Shown here piece by piece: positions 36,575 to 45,275 of a stretch of DNA of 64,000 nucleotides. This stretch comes from DALYDD01 sp031973395 (lineage in GTDB: Bacteria > Patescibacteriota > Minisyncoccia > Phycocordibacterales > CAIZLB01): assembly GCA_031973395.1 (NCBI GenBank), contig DALYDD010000005.1, positions 4,801 through 68,800 on the forward strand, read 5' to 3'. Made by a program: the position numbers and the translations under genes. The notes under the pieces were generated by a model. The model saw only the letters and a list, made by a program, of their open reading frames with translations, did not search any database and was not told the origin of the DNA. Position 1 is the first letter of the stretch; every line of letters starts with the position of its first letter.

Positions 36575-37594
36575 TTACTCTGCCGCAGAAGGCTCAGCCA
36601 CTTTTTTCTTTTCGCCACTTGCATTGGCATTCACTTCATAGTTTGTATTCTGTGCCTCAAAGAAGTTTACAAGTTCGAATACATCAGTTGCAGTACTCAT
36701 CCATTTTGCTGGATTAGTTACGTTATAATATTTCTCTAATCCGAGTTCCTCGAGACGTCGATCCGCGACATACTGTACATATTGGTTTACATAGTCTGCA
36801 TTGAGTCCGAGAATTCCATTTGGGAAAAGATCCTTATTATATGCGACTTCCCTATCAACACCTTCGATGATAATGCTGCGAATTTCATCAGCAAATTCCT
36901 GCGTCAAAAGTTCCTGATTTTCTTCCAATACATGTTGGATGAGACTGATACCGAATTTCAAATGCAAGCTCTCATCTCGAAGCACCCAGTTGATCATAGA
37001 GCCAAAATTTCGCAATTGATTTCTTTGTCGGAAAGAAAGAGCTACCATGAATCCTGAATAGAACCAGACCCCTTCCATAACAATATTCGTAGCGACGAGG
37101 TTTCGAATGAAATCTTTTTTGCCATCTACAGTATCGATATCAAGCGTATCCTCAGTCATGCGCTTCATATACTTCATGATATACGCTTCCTTCGCCACCA
37201 TTGAAGGAACCTCGAGATGAATGCCAAAGACTTTTTCTTTATCAAAAGGAAATGTCTCAAGTACATATTCAAAAGAAACACAGTGATTCGCCTCCTCCCA
37301 CATTTGCTTGGCGAGATACAAGTGACATTCTGGCGCTTTGAGGTATGGATAAATTCCGAGGGCAATCGAACGGTTCACAATGAGCTCTGCTGGATTAAAA
37401 AAGGCCATGAGGAAAGTAACCGCATGTCGCTCATCATCGGTCATTTTTTCCCAATCATCGAGATCTTCCTTGAGGGCGATTTCATGAGGAAACCAAGTAT
37501 TTCGTACGGCCTGGTTATACAGGTCATATGCCCATTGATACTTGATGGGATGCAGATTCATGTCTTCTGGAGATGCTTTGCCGATGAGGGTCAT
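36575..37594 (-). CDS. nrdB: Ribonucleotide reductase class I, small subunit
   Basis: Ferritin-like R2 subunit that makes the radical for dNTP synthesis. Metal ligands are visible in helices ending ...MAFFNPAE, WEEANHCVSFEYVLE (ExxH), and later NIVMEGVWFYSGF and DESLHLKFG (second E and ExxH). 339 residues, and the C-terminal tail is Ala/Glu-rich. Downstream of nrdA on the same strand, separated by 187 bases that hold a large nested inverted repeat. Confidence 0.93.
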   Translation of the reverse strand: MTLIGKASPEDMNLHPIKYQWAYDLYNQAVRNTWFPHEIALKEDLDDWEKMTDDERHAVTFLMAFFNPAELIVNRSIALGIYPYLKAPECHLYLAKQMWEEANHCVSFEYVLETFPFDKEKVFGIHLEVPSMVAKEAYIMKYMKRMTEDTLDIDTVDGKKDFIRNLVATNIVMEGVWFYSGFMVALSFRQRNQLRNFGSMINWVLRDESLHLKFGISLIQHVLEENQELLTQEFADEIRSIIIEGVDREVAYNKDLFPNGILGLNADYVNQYVQYVADRRLEELGLEKYYNVTNPAKWMSTATDVFELVNFFEAQNTNYEVNANASGEKKKVAEPSAAE

Positions 37595-37658
37595 GGTTGT
37601 GGTGTTATTGGTTTATATAATTTGGATAAAATTCTACCATAGTCGTACTGAATTTTAG

Positions 37659-37780
37659 AGGACTTTAAAATGGCATTAGATGCGAGGCAAAAAGAACATT
37701 TTGGAAGGAGACGTACTCGACGTACGTTGACTGACAAAATGTTCTTTTTAACGATGCAGATGATGCTATTTTAAAGTTCT
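37659..37780. repeat. Nested inverted repeat between nrdA and nrdB
   Basis: Outer arms 37659-37676 and 37763-37780 (AGGACTTTAAAAT.GCAT against ATGC.ATTTTAAAGT.CT) pair with two G-T wobbles. Inner arms AAAAAGAACATTTTG (37689-37703) and CAAAATGTTCTTTTT (37735-37749) are perfect. A small hairpin ACGTAC...GTACGT (37711-37727) sits in the centre. It begins two bases after the nrdA stop codon. It could be a terminator, an mRNA-stabilising structure or a mobile element remnant; it does not share the core of elements A and B. Confidence 0.75.
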
Positions 37781-37781
37781 C

Positions 37782-40685
37782 CTACTGACAGCTGTCACAT
37801 TGATTCAACTCTGCCGGGTCAGTCGGGCACGTCTTATTCTTGCTCATAATGACATTCGGCTTAGTTGCAGAAACCGTCACGCCGGATGCCATAGCCGGAG
37901 CCGCAGGTTGTGCCGAAAATAATCCAGGTGTGGATTTCGCGGCAGCAAAACCCTTTTTTGGCTCGGCGGAAGTGGTAGCAGAAGAAATTTCAGAGACTTC
38001 GGAAGTATGTGCCACTCGGTTTGACATACTTTGGCTTTTCGCCAGCAGCACTATCATTTGCGTTCATCTGAGCTGTAGCTTTTGCCACAGCTGCAACAGG
38101 CACTCGATTATCCATTTCATGAACGATTTCATTCACAATTTGAATCGGAGATGGAATCGGTTCGTCGACAGTCATGGTATGTGGAGCCGAATCTGACATG
38201 AGTTCTGATTCGTCTTTTGGTTGCTCAACAGACACCGCATCTGCAAGTCGTTGAGCTTCAACACCATCAGCCGAAGTCATCGAAGCGGCAGTGCCTCGAA
38301 GAGCACCGAAGCCAAGCTTGCCCATTTTTGCTGACTTATTAACACTGATCGTACTTTGCTCCGCAGTGTGCTGAGGCTTCATGTGGAGGTAATACGTAGT
38401 CTTTACACCCTTCTCCCAAGCAGTTGTATAGATTTTCATAATATCGTCGATATCACGAGTGGCAAGATATATATTTCGAGCGATACCTTGATCGATCCAT
38501 TTTTGCGCTCGAGCCGCAATCTCGATGAAGGCATATGGCGAAGTACTGAATGAAGTCTTATAAATGTCTTTGATATATTGAGGAATAGCTTCGATGTACG
38601 AGATATCACCCTGGTATTCGATGAGATCATTTTTTACTTTTTCCCAAAGACCTAGGTTTTGCAAATCTTTTACGAGATTGTGGTTGATGTCGAGATATTT
38701 TCCAGAAATCTTATTTCGAGAGAAAACTTGAGCAAAACGTGCGTCAAATCCTGGAGTTGTTGCAGCAACCAAACCAATATTTGCATTTGGAGCTGTGGCA
38801 AGGAGTGTCGCATTTCGCATACCCTTCTTTACTTTTTCTCGCAATACATCCCAGTTCAAACCTCTGTGCTTGCTTTCTCGAGTTACGGTTACTTTCTGGC
38901 CTCGATCTTGTTCCAAAACATCCAGTGTGTCGAATGGCACTTTTCCTTTTGACCATTCTGAACCCTGGAAATGCATATATGAGCCACGAACTTGTGCAAG
39001 ATTTGCACTTTCATCGATTGCGATATAACTCACAAATTCGCAAATACGATCAGTAAAGTCATATGCAGGCTCACTGTCATACGGGAGGCCCATTTTTTCG
39101 AGTGCATCAGCAAGACCCATGATTCCAAGTCCAACTGCACGGTTCTCTTTGTCGGATTTCTCAGCTTCAGGAACAGGAAGAACATTGATATCGATCAAGT
39201 TGTCGAGCTGTCGGATAGCGAGGCGCACAGATGCTTCGAGTCGCCCCCAAAGCACTTCTTTGTTTACGACATGAACTGCGAGGTTGAGTGATGCAAGGTT
39301 ACAAACTGCGATATTTTCTTTGTCCTGAGGCAAGCAAATCTCTGTACAAAGATTCGACATGTGAATAGTACCTGTATTGTTATTGAGGGCTCGGAGATTG
39401 ATAGTATCTTTCCATGTAATCCAAGGATGTGCAGTTGTCTGCAGGGCCACAAGCATCTTTCGGAAAAGCTCAGTTGCGGGCATTTTTTTACACACGCGCA
39501 ATTTACCCTCATTGGCCATTTCGATATATTCGGCATACCGCTTGCTGAAGGCACTACCATATAGTTCACAGAGATCTGGTGTTTCGACAGGGTCAAACAT
39601 ATACCATTCATCACCAGCTTTCACTCTTTTCATAAATTCATCAGAGATAAAGGCTGCGGTATTGGCTGTTCGCATTCTCATATAGTCATCACCGGCATTA
39701 TGCTTCCAATCAATAAAGTCAGTGAAGTCGATATGCCAGTTTTCCATGTAAAAAGCCAGGGCACCTTTCTTTTTTCCACCACGCTGAATGGCACGGATGG
39801 CAGTGTCGATGATTTTAGCAAAAGGTGTTGGGCCAGTTGAGATACCGTTATTGCTTTTGAGTGGTGAACCAGAGGCTCGAAGTTTGGTCATAGAGGCACC
39901 AATTCCACCTGAACCTTTGGACAAGAGCATTACATCGGCAACTGACTTTGCAATATGGGCCATATCATCATGAATTTCAAGAAGGAAACAGTTCGAAAGT
40001 GCAGGACGATTTGTTCCAGCGCCGAGATTTGTCGAACCTGCGGCAATATATTCGAATCGAGACATTTTTTCATAGAAACGCTTTGCCCAGAGGGTTGGAT
40101 TTTCTTCATTGAAAGAAAGTCCCATGGCAACACGCATAAAGAAATACTGTGGAGTCTCTCGTGGAGTCTGATCCATGTTCTTAAGAGCGTATCGATTATT
40201 GAAAGTCGAAAGACCGGCATACTGAAAAAGTTCATCGCGACTTATATCGAGTACCTTTGATAATTCAACCAAGTCAAACTTCTCTCCCATTCGCGCATCA
40301 AGTTTCCCTTCTGCAATACCAGCTTTGATATATTCAGGAAAACCTTCTTGATGTCTCTGCGCAAGGTCTTCTTCATTCTCTTTATCATAATCCTTGATGA
40401 CGTGCCGATAAATGGTCTTGAGGAGAAGGCGTGTAGCCACGGTATCATAAGCAATATCATCTTTGACGTTCTGAAGTGCGGCGTTGATGGTTGCCTGATC
40501 CACCTCATCTGTCGTGATGCCATCATAGAGCGTCAAACGTGTCTCTGTTGCAATCTGCATCACCATAGAAACAGGATCCATGAGACCTTTACAGGCGCGC
40601 TCGATTGAGCGGTTAATTCTATCTGCATTNNNNNNNNNNTAAAGATCTCTCGAGTGCCGTTTTTCTTGGTGATTGATATATCCAT
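37782..40685 (-). CDS. nrdA: Ribonucleotide reductase class I, large subunit (one frameshift and one gap)
   Basis: ATP-cone at the N terminus (MDISITKKNGTREIF before the gap, NADRINRSIERACKGLMD after it), then the catalytic barrel with SKGSGGIGASMTKLR, NLCTEICLP and ATAPNANIGL. The start is at 40685, across the Ns at 40630-40639 (true gap length unknown). The main frame stops at 37990 (after GTYFRSL). The +1 frame continues from the same place through an Ala/Ser-rich linker to NKTCPTDPAELNQCDSCQ and a stop at 37782. That ending carries the C-terminal cysteine pair needed for re-reduction of the enzyme, so the frame change is an assembly error, a recent mutation or a programmed +1 shift between about 38057 and 37990. 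Confidence 0.85.
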
Positions 40686-40792
40686 GTTGGTGATAGGAAC
40701 TATGAGCTTTCCGTGGCTCTATTGCTTAATAATTTTTGGTTAATAGGGTTAACGCATTCATAAAATTTGGATCAATTTTCTATGAGAAATTA

Positions 40793-40804
40793 ATCAAATT
40801 TGAT
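40793..40804. promoter_or_regulatory. 12-bp palindrome upstream of nrdA
   Basis: ATCAAATTTGAT, a perfect palindrome in the 322-base AT-rich gap (40686-41007) upstream of nrdA. It could be an operator for dNTP-responsive control, but it does not match the NrdR box as I know it. Nothing else is evident in this gap. Confidence 0.3.
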
Positions 40805-41007
40805 GCTTAAGATTATACACTGGTTCCGTTCACTTTTTAGTGGATAACTGACCGAAAAAGTGCCTGAAAAACATTTACAGAAAAGAGTCAATGGCGCAAA
40901 AGTTGATTGCCAAAATAGGATTGAAAAATAAGGTGAAAATGATGTCCCAGATGCTCAGGAAGATCTTTATTTGAACAATTACAAAAATATTTTTTAATCA
41001 ATGAGAC

Positions 41008-41928
41008 TTAGCGGTCCAAACCATCATCTGTGCCCCAATGAAAGAGTGGTCGGGCACTGATTTGCTCTAATGCATGGTATAGATCAGATAATGAAATCCA
41101 TTGCTCTTTGGTTATCTCACCAATATACAGGCGTTTAAATGAAGGTTTTGACCCTGAAGGCAAGGCGACTATCAAAGATAGTAGGCCTTTGGCGTCTCCT
41201 TTCTCATATTCGTATGAATACAGAACCTTCTTCACAACATATGATTCGGTTAAAGGTTTGTGAGGACCAGAAAATTGCTGGAACATTACAGAATCTTGTT
41301 CTGTAAACATCTTGAAATAAGTTACTGGAGTACCTGGAAAATCCGGCGAACCAAATGCGATAAAAATAGATTTTTGATCTTTAAGTATCTGTTTTGCCTC
41401 TTGATACGTTAACTTTGCAATATCATGTTTTGCAACATTAATTGGAGAGATGGCATACAGAGAAACCTGAAGAGGATTTTTTACTTCATAAAAACCTTGC
41501 GTAAATAATTCGGGAGCTAAGTTTTGGCGCAACAACTTCAATTCAGCACATGTCACAACAACCGGCTTCTGTAATGTAGATGTTAAATCCATAAGTTTGT
41601 TACCATCATCAACCTTTGGGGCCAATCCGCCGACCCGGACAATTTCCTCACCGTTCATACTGTAAAGAACCCGATAACCATCACTTGGTACGTTCACGGG
41701 AACTTGAAAATATACAGGATTACTTTGCTGGTCTTTGAATAAAATAACTTGATCCACCATATACATCGAGCAGATTTTGTCTACCACTTCATCTTTTACC
41801 TCATCAGCTACCCTATCTTGAGGCACATTAACACTGATTTGGCCTTCGCTTGGCTTATGTGATCGAGTAAACACATATAGTAGGGAGATAATGATGGCAA
41901 TTATTGCAAAAGTGAGAATTATTTTCAT
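41008..41928 (-). CDS. Membrane-anchored exported protein, unknown
   Basis: 306 residues from ATG 41928, chosen because TATAAT (41935-41940, minus strand) ends six bases upstream. One N-terminal anchor (about residues 3-19), then a soluble extracytoplasmic domain of mixed alpha/beta character with no motif I recognise. A single Cys pair (ICSMY, VTCAEL) might be structural. Confidence 0.7.
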   Translation of the reverse strand: MKIILTFAIIAIIISLLYVFTRSHKPSEGQISVNVPQDRVADEVKDEVVDKICSMYMVDQVILFKDQQSNPVYFQVPVNVPSDGYRVLYSMNGEEIVRVGGLAPKVDDGNKLMDLTSTLQKPVVVTCAELKLLRQNLAPELFTQGFYEVKNPLQVSLYAISPINVAKHDIAKLTYQEAKQILKDQKSIFIAFGSPDFPGTPVTYFKMFTEQDSVMFQQFSGPHKPLTESYVVKKVLYSYEYEKGDAKGLLSLIVALPSGSKPSFKRLYIGEITKEQWISLSDLYHALEQISARPLFHWGTDDGLDR

Positions 41929-41934
41929 ATGCAA

Positions 41935-41940
41935 ATTATA
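41935..41940 (-). promoter_or_regulatory. -10 element giving a leaderless mRNA
   Basis: Minus-strand TATAAT six bases before ATG 41928. Confidence 0.55.
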
Positions 41941-41988
41941 TCATGCACCAATATGTGCTCACAGATTTTTTCTTGCATTTTTTATCAA

Positions 41989-42246
41989 CTAAAAAGTAAA
42001 AAATATGGCTGGAACAGATATAAGTAGGCTCAAAATAAGACTCAACAAGAGTATAGATCGCGATGTCACCCGGAAATATGTAGCAAATGAAATGATCAAT
42101 GTTGCAATAAATGGCAAGTATAACGGACGTAAATCAGAGAATTTGGCATTTGGAGCATCGAGAAATAGTAATGAAAAAAGAATTGTGACTATCCACAGAG
42201 CCACACTTAGAAATTCGATTGTGATGACAATTTTTTTGAAAAACAT
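41989..42246 (-). CDS. Small three-span membrane protein
   Basis: 85 residues with three hydrophobic spans (about 8-28, 43-58, 66-84). Two ATGs are possible (42252, 42246); only 42246 lies nine bases from the minus-strand TATAAT at 42256-42261, so I choose it. No family recognised. Divergent from yqeY. Confidence 0.55.
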   Translation of the reverse strand: MFFKKIVITIEFLSVALWIVTILFSLLFLDAPNAKFSDLRPLYLPFIATLIISFATYFRVTSRSILLLSLILSLLISVPAIFFTF

Positions 42247-42326
42247 ATACATCTAATTATAGATGAGTCAAAAAATATGCCAACATACCTGTACACAAGT
42301 CCAATACGCAATATCAGTAGACACAT

Positions 42327-42355
42327 TTGAAAAAACCTGAATAAACAGCTAAAAT
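42327..42355 (+). promoter_or_regulatory. Promoter of yqeY (leaderless)
   Basis: TTGAAA (42327-42332), a 17-base spacer, TAAAAT (42350-42355), then six bases to the ATG. The best full sigma70 promoter with a leaderless start in the window. Confidence 0.7.
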
Positions 42356-42361
42356 ACTCCT

Positions 42362-42817
42362 ATGACACTTCAACAAGATATCAAAGGACAGCTCAAGGAA
42401 GCTATGATGGCAAAGGATGCAGTTAAATTGACCGTTATCCGAGGTCTTACCACTGCTTTTATGAATGAATTAGTAGCAACTGGCAGAACTCCTCAAGCAG
42501 AGCTTACAGATGATGAAGTTTTGGCTTTGATTCGCCGCGCTGTGAAGCAAAGAAAAGATTCTATCGAACAATTCAATGGAGCAGGACGCCCCGAGCTTGC
42601 TGAGAGCGAGCAAGCGGAACTTACGGTACTCGAAAAGTATTTGCCACAAATGATGAGCAAAGAAGAGATCAAGACTCTTGCAGAAGCCAAGAAAAACGAG
42701 CTTGGAATCACCGATAAGGCAAAAGCAGGTATGCTCACAGGTGCTTTGATGAAAGATTTAAAAGGAAAAGCTGATGGTGGCGATGTAAAAGATGTTGTGG
42801 AAGGGCTGTTTGCTTAG
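42362..42817 (+). CDS. yqeY: GatB/YqeY domain protein
   Basis: Stand-alone YqeY domain, related to the tail of GatB and thought to bind tRNA. 151 residues: LRGLTTAF-type helix VKLTVIRGLTTAFMNE, the conserved IRRAVKQRKDSIEQFNGAGRPELAE and YLPQMMSKEE, ending GDVKDVVEGLFA. Full length. Confidence 0.93.
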   Translation: MTLQQDIKGQLKEAMMAKDAVKLTVIRGLTTAFMNELVATGRTPQAELTDDEVLALIRRAVKQRKDSIEQFNGAGRPELAESEQAELTVLEKYLPQMMSKEEIKTLAEAKKNELGITDKAKAGMLTGALMKDLKGKADGGDVKDVVEGLFA

Positions 42818-42819
42818 AT

Positions 42820-42833
42820 TTGACAAGTTGTCA
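42820..42833. promoter_or_regulatory. Possible MarR-type operator
   Basis: TGACAA-G-TTGTCA, a 6-1-6 palindrome (42821-42833) just before an assembly gap and 77 bases upstream of a MarR-family gene. MarR-family boxes often have this form. It overlaps a TTGACA that could equally be a -35 element. Confidence 0.4.
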
Positions 42834-42909
42834 NNNNNNNNNNCGGATGATTACAGTGTACCTCGAAAAAACCAGACCAAATCCCCTGAAAAGGGGTCTT
42901 ATACCGACA

Positions 42910-43341
42910 ATGAACACCACTACCGCGGCGCAGACGTTCGTCGCATCACTATTCAGCATTCTTTTTGGCCCCCGACCGATGGCGCTAGCGGACAAAGAGA
43001 TCACCTATTATCAATTCTTCCTGCTTGGGAGACTGGAAACGGAGATCCTCTCCATGACCGAGATTTCGAAACACACGGGCCACAGCACCGCCGCAGCCAC
43101 AGGATTGGTGGACAGGTTGGAAAAACTTGGCTATGTACAACGCGTACATGACCAGGAAGACCGCCGAAAGATCTTTGTCCACATCACCAGAAAAGGAATC
43201 CAACTTGTTGCTGCCGTCAAAGAAGAAATGGTGAAGACGATCAAGGCCATGGCCACGGATTCAAAAAGCGAACCCGGACCGATTCCCCATCTCATACGTT
43301 GCCTCACTGCTGATCCAGCAGCCGTAAGACCTGCAGCCTAA
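42910..43341 (+). CDS. MarR-family transcriptional regulator
   Basis: 143 residues from ATG 42910. Winged helix-turn-helix with the family pattern MTEISKHTGHSTAAATGLVDRLEKLGYVQRVHDQEDRRKIFVHIT (recognition helix STAAATGLVDRLEKLG, wing DQEDRRKIFVHIT). The C-terminal dimer helices are short. GC-rich codon use and its own GC-rich terminator, so it may be acquired. It could bind the palindrome upstream and regulate itself; the ligand is unknown. Confidence 0.8.
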   Translation: MNTTTAAQTFVASLFSILFGPRPMALADKEITYYQFFLLGRLETEILSMTEISKHTGHSTAAATGLVDRLEKLGYVQRVHDQEDRRKIFVHITRKGIQLVAAVKEEMVKTIKAMATDSKSEPGPIPHLIRCLTADPAAVRPAA

Positions 43342-43404
43342 CGACCTCTGCCCCCACCTAATACTGCTCGAAGACCCTATTTTGGTATGGTCTTCAAAAA
43401 ACCA

Positions 43405-43440
43405 AACTGCCCCTGCCAGATCTTCTGGCCGGGGCAAGTT
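43405..43440 (+). terminator. GC-rich hairpin terminator
   Basis: AACTGCCCC.TG.CCAGA pairs with TCTGG.CC.GGGGCAAGTT across 43405-43440, followed by a seven-base T-run. Confidence 0.85.
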
Positions 43441-43467
43441 TTTTTATTGGGATGATTACTATTACGA

Positions 43468-43866
43468 TTACCTAGATTTCCATTTCTTATCCTTTTCTTT
43501 GCTCTCTTTAACACGAAAAGCGACGATCTTTTTGATTAAAGCCACAGGAAGAGCTTTATCCAGTGGAAATTGAATTGAACCTCGCCCAGTCTTATATTTA
43601 GCAAATTCTTTTGCGAAGGCTTTAGTGACAGATGGAGTCGGGTATAAACCAATATGTTTTTTGAAAGCAGCAAACATAACAAGGATGCTATCGTACGAAA
43701 AAGCTGGCATAGCCCACTTGATCCCCTCTTCGGCTTTAGGTGCAGCCTTACGAACAACCGTGTACATTTCTCGAAGTTTCTTTTGTGCCTCCTTTGGGGC
43801 AGAAGAGATGTATTCAGCGACAGTCTTAGGTTTTGCAGTTTTTGGCTTTGCAGATCTTTTGATCAT
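43468..43866 (-). CDS. DUF1801 family protein
   Basis: 132 residues of the YdhG-like DUF1801 family: basic N terminus, then VAEYISSAPKEAQKKLREMYTVVRKAAPKAEEGIKWAMPAFSY, the repeated phenylalanine-rich FAAFKKHIGLYPTP, and GRGSIQFPLDKALPVALIKKIV near the end. Function not established; related proteins have been called iron chaperones. First of three genes on the minus strand in close order. Confidence 0.85.
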   Translation of the reverse strand: MIKRSAKPKTAKPKTVAEYISSAPKEAQKKLREMYTVVRKAAPKAEEGIKWAMPAFSYDSILVMFAAFKKHIGLYPTPSVTKAFAKEFAKYKTGRGSIQFPLDKALPVALIKKIVAFRVKESKEKDKKWKSR

Positions 43867-43871
43867 ATTAA

Positions 43872-44204
43872 TTAATCTTGGCTAATAAGATAAATAGACA
43901 CAACACCGAGGAGAATACCTACGATCTGGGAAAGCGAGAGGGGTTCTTTGAAATAAAAATAAGTAAAGATAACAAGGATAATGGTATTGAAGAGCACCTG
44001 AATGACGCCCGCCTCAACAATATTCATATTATATTTGTAACTAGCAACCAAAAACATAGAGCCGACGAGATAGAGAAGAATGCCCACGATATACAAAACC
44101 GAATACATAGTACCACCCTTTTCAACCCAATGCTTGAAAATGACATCTCCGGCGGTTAGGATGACTCCTCCGCCAAATAGAATTAAAATCGGAATAAGGT
44201 TCAT
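43872..44204 (-). CDS. Four-span EamA/SMR-like transporter
   Basis: 110 residues with four membrane spans, the size of a small multidrug-resistance half unit. It resembles one half of an EamA domain (ends LSLSQIVGILLGVVSIYLIS). Minus-strand TATAAT ends 12 bases upstream. It stops five bases before the DUF1801 gene starts, so the two are likely co-transcribed. Confidence 0.75.
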   Translation of the reverse strand: MNLIPILILFGGGVILTAGDVIFKHWVEKGGTMYSVLYIVGILLYLVGSMFLVASYKYNMNIVEAGVIQVLFNTIILVIFTYFYFKEPLSLSQIVGILLGVVSIYLISQD

Positions 44205-44237
44205 TTGAATGATGTAATTATATCTAGTATATCAGTT

Positions 44238-45038
44238 TTACTTTTTAACAATCGCGTACGTAATATTAAATACATGGATATATTCCTCAATATCAACTAT
44301 AAGCAATTTATATTTATCTAAACATACTTTTTTATAGAAATCTAAAATTCGCTCTTTTGCAAATTCAAAATCTGGCAATATTTCTTTCTTTGATTTTAAT
44401 CTATCCCAGATATTTATAAAAAATCCATATCCTACTTTTACACGACTTGCAACGAGAGGGTGGTTATCGAGAATGGTATTGAAACTTTCTGTTGAGTGAA
44501 TGAATGGTTTATTTATTTTGTTTTCCATTTTAGCTAGATATTGCTCTGCTTCATTTATAAGTTCAGAAAAAACAGCACCTGGTACAAAATGATCTTGCAA
44601 TAAGAACAATCCTCCAGGCTTCAAGATTCTCAATGTTTCATTGAGTGCAATCCCCCACTGTTCTTTGGATAAATTATTGTATCCATAACGGCATATAATA
44701 ACATCAAAACTTCCCGCAGGGATTTGTGACATATCGAGAACATCTGTTTGTATTATATGTTCGTTTTTACTGAGAGATATGTCTTTTAGGATCTTTTCTG
44801 ATGCATCGATATATGTAATTGTGCTATCAGGTTGAAAACTTGACACTTTGGACATGAAAGCTTTTCCAAACTTTCCACTTCCGCACATAATGTCAGCTAT
44901 CTTTAACTGTGAAACTGATTGTATACCCTTCTGGTAAAATTTAAATAATTCAAAAGCATACCGCACGGATTTTTCATCATCAGAAAATGCGCTCCATGTA
45001 TTTAAGTATGATTTTGGCCACTGTTCTTGCTTTTGCAT
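44238..45038 (-). CDS. SAM-dependent methyltransferase
   Basis: Class I Rossmann methyltransferase of 266 residues: SAM loop IADIMCGSGKFGKAF (motif I), acidic Asp after the second strand (ITYIDASEKIL), DVIICRYGYNNLS (motif IV) and ILKPGGLFLLQDHF (post-II). Substrate unknown. Minus-strand TAAAAT (45048-45053) ends nine bases before the ATG. Confidence 0.85.
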   Translation of the reverse strand: MQKQEQWPKSYLNTWSAFSDDEKSVRYAFELFKFYQKGIQSVSQLKIADIMCGSGKFGKAFMSKVSSFQPDSTITYIDASEKILKDISLSKNEHIIQTDVLDMSQIPAGSFDVIICRYGYNNLSKEQWGIALNETLRILKPGGLFLLQDHFVPGAVFSELINEAEQYLAKMENKINKPFIHSTESFNTILDNHPLVASRVKVGYGFFINIWDRLKSKKEILPDFEFAKERILDFYKKVCLDKYKLLIVDIEEYIHVFNITYAIVKK

Positions 45039-45045
45039 ATTTAGA

Positions 45046-45246
45046 TTATTTTACTATGTACGCAATCAACCCCTTAATCTCATCCTTAATTCTTATTGTT
45101 TCTGCCAAATCTTTGCCTTTTGGATCAACTACATGCCATCTCACTAACTTGGGAGAATTGATTAGATATTCAGGTAATTCCCTATCTTCTAAAATGGCAA
45201 TACCTTAGTCAGCTTTTTCAAATTCAGGATGCGTGATTGGTTGCAT
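45046..45246 (-). pseudogene. Small gene broken by one stop codon
   Basis: Reading from ATG 45246, the frame MQPITHPEFEKAD is interrupted by TAA and then continues for 53 codons (GIAILEDRELPEYLINSP to GLIAYIVK) to a stop at 45046. The continuous charged protein-like sequence suggests a 66-residue protein inactivated by one point mutation, or a sequencing error. No family recognised. Confidence 0.5.
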
Positions 45247-45275
45247 AGGAACGCCTCAGTAGAATTAAGCCGACA

